This document shows, one piece after another, positions 62,284 to 64,000 of a stretch of 64,000 nucleotides of DNA. The notes beneath the pieces are model-generated. The model saw only the letters and a program-made list of their open reading frames with translations. It was not told the origin of the DNA and searched no databases. The position numbers and the translations under genes are program-made. Position 1 is the stretch's first letter, and the number at the start of each line of letters is the position of its first letter. This DNA comes from an uncultured Gemmataceae bacterium (GTDB lineage Bacteria > Planctomycetota > Planctomycetia > Gemmatales > Gemmataceae), in the NCBI GenBank assembly GCA_937923405.1, contig CALDUY010000002.1, positions 248,001 through 312,000 of the forward strand, given 5' to 3'.

Positions 62284-63954
62284 ATGTCTGGTAAACTCGA
62301 TTCGTTACTGACCTATCTGGATGGACTGAACGGACGGCCCATGCTGGATCATCTCGCGGCACGACTTCAGCAGGTGCAGCTTTCCCGCGAGGACTACGCC
62401 GAATGGGTTCATTTCAACGAGCAGCACTACCAACGCAATCTGGTGCGAGCCGGCAAATGGTATCACTTGTGGGTCATGTGCTGGCGCAACGGCCAACGTT
62501 CGCCGATCCATGACCACAAAGGCTCGGCCTGTGCGGTACGTGTCCTGGAAGGCGTGGCCACGGTGACGCACTTCGCTCGGGCAGGCAACGGCCACATCAA
62601 AGCCCTGGGGTCGGAAGATCTCGGTCCTGGCAGTCTGGCGACTTCCTCTGATGATGACCTGCACCAGATCTCTAATTTGCAGCCAGGCCAGGCCGATTTA
62701 ATCACCTTGCACATCTACACGCCGCCTTTGCTGCGAATGGGCACCTACTCGATCTTCGATTCGGGGCGTGGCGAGGATGTCTGGGTCGAATCACGTAAGT
62801 TTGTCACGAACTTTCCAGAAAATAGCGAGACGCCGTTGGGGTTGCTGCACGGTTGGGTAACGCCTAATCGACTTTTCTTTGTCCGCAATCACTTTCCGAT
62901 TCCACCTGGGGATCGGCACAGCTGGAAGCTGGAAGTAGGAGGACTCGTCGAACGACCTCTAACTTTGACCTGGGACGACCTGTGTCAACTGCCGCAACGT
63001 AGTGTCTTTGCCACGGTCGAATGTGCCGGCAACGGTAGATCGTTCTTGAGGGAACGGCAACCCGGGGTGCAGTGGGGTGCGGGCGCGATCGGTCATGCCG
63101 AATGGACTGGGGTTCCGCTGGCCACGGTGCTGGAGCAGGCAGGGGTGAAGCCCGATGTCGTCGAGCTGCTGTTCGAGGGAAGCGATCGAGGTACTGAGAC
63201 CGACCATCCTGAGCCAATGCACTTCGTCCGCAGTCTGCCTCTGGCCAAAGCGCTCGATCGAGATACCTTGCTAGTGACTCGCATGAATGGGGAATTGCTC
63301 ACGCCGGAACATGGTGCCCCAGTGCGGTTGTTCGTGCCCGGCTGGTACGGAGTGGCCTCGGTGAAATGGCTTCGTCGCATTGAGGCCATTAACACCGCCT
63401 ACCACGGCTACTATCAGAGCAAGAAGTACACGATTCAGCGGCGAGTCGATGGGCAGATCAAGACGGTAATTCTCGGTCCGATGGCAGTGAAGGCCGAGTT
63501 GGTCCGGCCAGAAGAGAACGCCTCGCTAGGAGTGGGGACGAATCGCCTGTTCGGCGTGGCCTGGGCCGGCGAGGAAGCCGTGGGGCGGGTCGAGGTTAGC
63601 GCGGATGGGGGCGAAACTTGGAGCAACGCCGACTTGCTGACCGCACCTGCTAAATACTGTTGGTCGTTGTGGGAGTATCTTTGGGAAGTGGCATCACCGG
63701 GAGAATACACCCTGTTGGTCCGAGCCGTCTCTGCTTCGGGAAAACGGCAACCTGACGAACATGATCCGCTAAACGGCGGTTACATGATCCATCATGTCCG
63801 TCCGCGTCGCGTCTTTGTTGCCGCCAACCAACGAGCCACGGCCACCTCGGCGGATCTAGCCTCCCTCTTGTGGGATATGAATGCCTATGCCGAAGAAAAT
63901 ATGCGACAACCGTTGGACATCGAGATGGAATTTATCGGCGGAGGCGGAATCTAA
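62284..63954 (+). CDS. Cysteine dioxygenase-sulfite oxidase-like fusion protein
   Basis: 556 residues. N-terminal half (~15-165) is a type I cysteine dioxygenase: iron ligands His76, His78 (PIHDH) and His127; Tyr49 and Arg51 (YQRNLV) match the substrate residues; Cys83 and Tyr145 (HIYTPP) align with the Cys93-Tyr157 pair that crosslinks in mammals. From ~190 there is a sulfite-oxidase-type molybdopterin domain with Cys247 (ATVECAGNGRS) as Mo ligand, then the dimerisation domain (~400-510, VEVSADGGETW). No signal peptide or heme domain. Predicted to make cysteine sulfinate and to oxidise sulfite; the two steps are normally on separate proteins and joined by a transaminase. Confidence 0.88.
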   Translation: MSGKLDSLLTYLDGLNGRPMLDHLAARLQQVQLSREDYAEWVHFNEQHYQRNLVRAGKWYHLWVMCWRNGQRSPIHDHKGSACAVRVLEGVATVTHFARAGNGHIKALGSEDLGPGSLATSSDDDLHQISNLQPGQADLITLHIYTPPLLRMGTYSIFDSGRGEDVWVESRKFVTNFPENSETPLGLLHGWVTPNRLFFVRNHFPIPPGDRHSWKLEVGGLVERPLTLTWDDLCQLPQRSVFATVECAGNGRSFLRERQPGVQWGAGAIGHAEWTGVPLATVLEQAGVKPDVVELLFEGSDRGTETDHPEPMHFVRSLPLAKALDRDTLLVTRMNGELLTPEHGAPVRLFVPGWYGVASVKWLRRIEAINTAYHGYYQSKKYTIQRRVDGQIKTVILGPMAVKAELVRPEENASLGVGTNRLFGVAWAGEEAVGRVEVSADGGETWSNADLLTAPAKYCWSLWEYLWEVASPGEYTLLVRAVSASGKRQPDEHDPLNGGYMIHHVRPRRVFVAANQRATATSADLASLLWDMNAYAEENMRQPLDIEMEFIGGGGI

Positions 63955-63977
63955 ATGACTCGAAACGGACAGGTAAC

Positions 63978-64000
63978 GTGAGCGATCTTCGGGGGTTCTC
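63978..64000 (+). CDS. Possible start of the next gene (truncated by window end)
   Basis: A GTG at 63978 follows ACAGG and opens a frame MSDLRGF... to the window edge, 23 bases after the fusion gene. Only eight codons are visible, so this is a weak call based on spacing and start context. Confidence 0.25.

Overview
The window looks like chromosomal DNA of a planctomycete, most likely a relative of Gemmata (Gemmatales). The pointers are several Ser/Thr kinases and pseudokinases with a shared planctomycete-style N-terminal module, a TIGR02996-type small protein, a WxPGxW-repeat secreted protein, an enlarged MmpA/RseP protease, a Uma2-family gene, and a large secreted RTX-like protein. No phage, CRISPR array or complete transposon was seen. 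Genus placement is inference.

Layout. 1-4.0 kb: end of an amino-acid permease, an enolase-superfamily enzyme, then hppD and hmgA (tyrosine to homogentisate to maleylacetoacetate). 4.0-8.0 kb (minus): dxr, a very long RseP/MmpA protease and a small membrane protein. 8.1-16.0 kb: a kinase-pseudokinase-PilZ protein divergent from a 1589-residue TPR-CHAT protein whose protease dyad is lost. 16-24 kb: ClpS-like adaptor, ribF, and the translation cluster infC-rpmI-rplT-pheS-pheT, interrupted by a frameshifted Uma2 gene and an inverted-repeat element. 23.8-31.4 kb: a tail-anchored kinase and a related pseudokinase, with a free-standing Clp N-domain protein, a secreted glycoside-hydrolase-like protein, a lipoprotein and small membrane proteins between them.

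31.5-39.0 kb (minus) is the most system-like region. It is a compact six-gene unit read VWA, FHA, zinc-ribbon membrane protein, zinc-ribbon kinase, zinc-ribbon pseudokinase-PP2C, and a lone receiver domain. It resembles the VWA/kinase/PP2C 'TerY-P triad' described with tellurium-resistance systems, but has extra FHA and receiver parts and no Ter genes here.

39-50.5 kb: TIGR02996 protein, SDR, Rrf2 regulator, upp, ispD, hisF, pilT, pilB, a CvpA-like protein, a frameshifted type II NADH dehydrogenase and the WxPGxW protein. 50.5-64 kb: tRNA-Glu(CTC) with a near-consensus promoter, DUF502 and HPF-like proteins, an M50-CBS protease divergent from a P-type cation ATPase, a decayed and an intact RTX-like secreted protein gene, a PfkB kinase, thpR, and a single-polypeptide fusion of cysteine dioxygenase with a sulfite-oxidase-like molybdoenzyme.

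Two otherwise well-preserved genes (Uma2 family, ndh) carry single-base frameshifts at homopolymer-like runs. These could be real decay or read errors.
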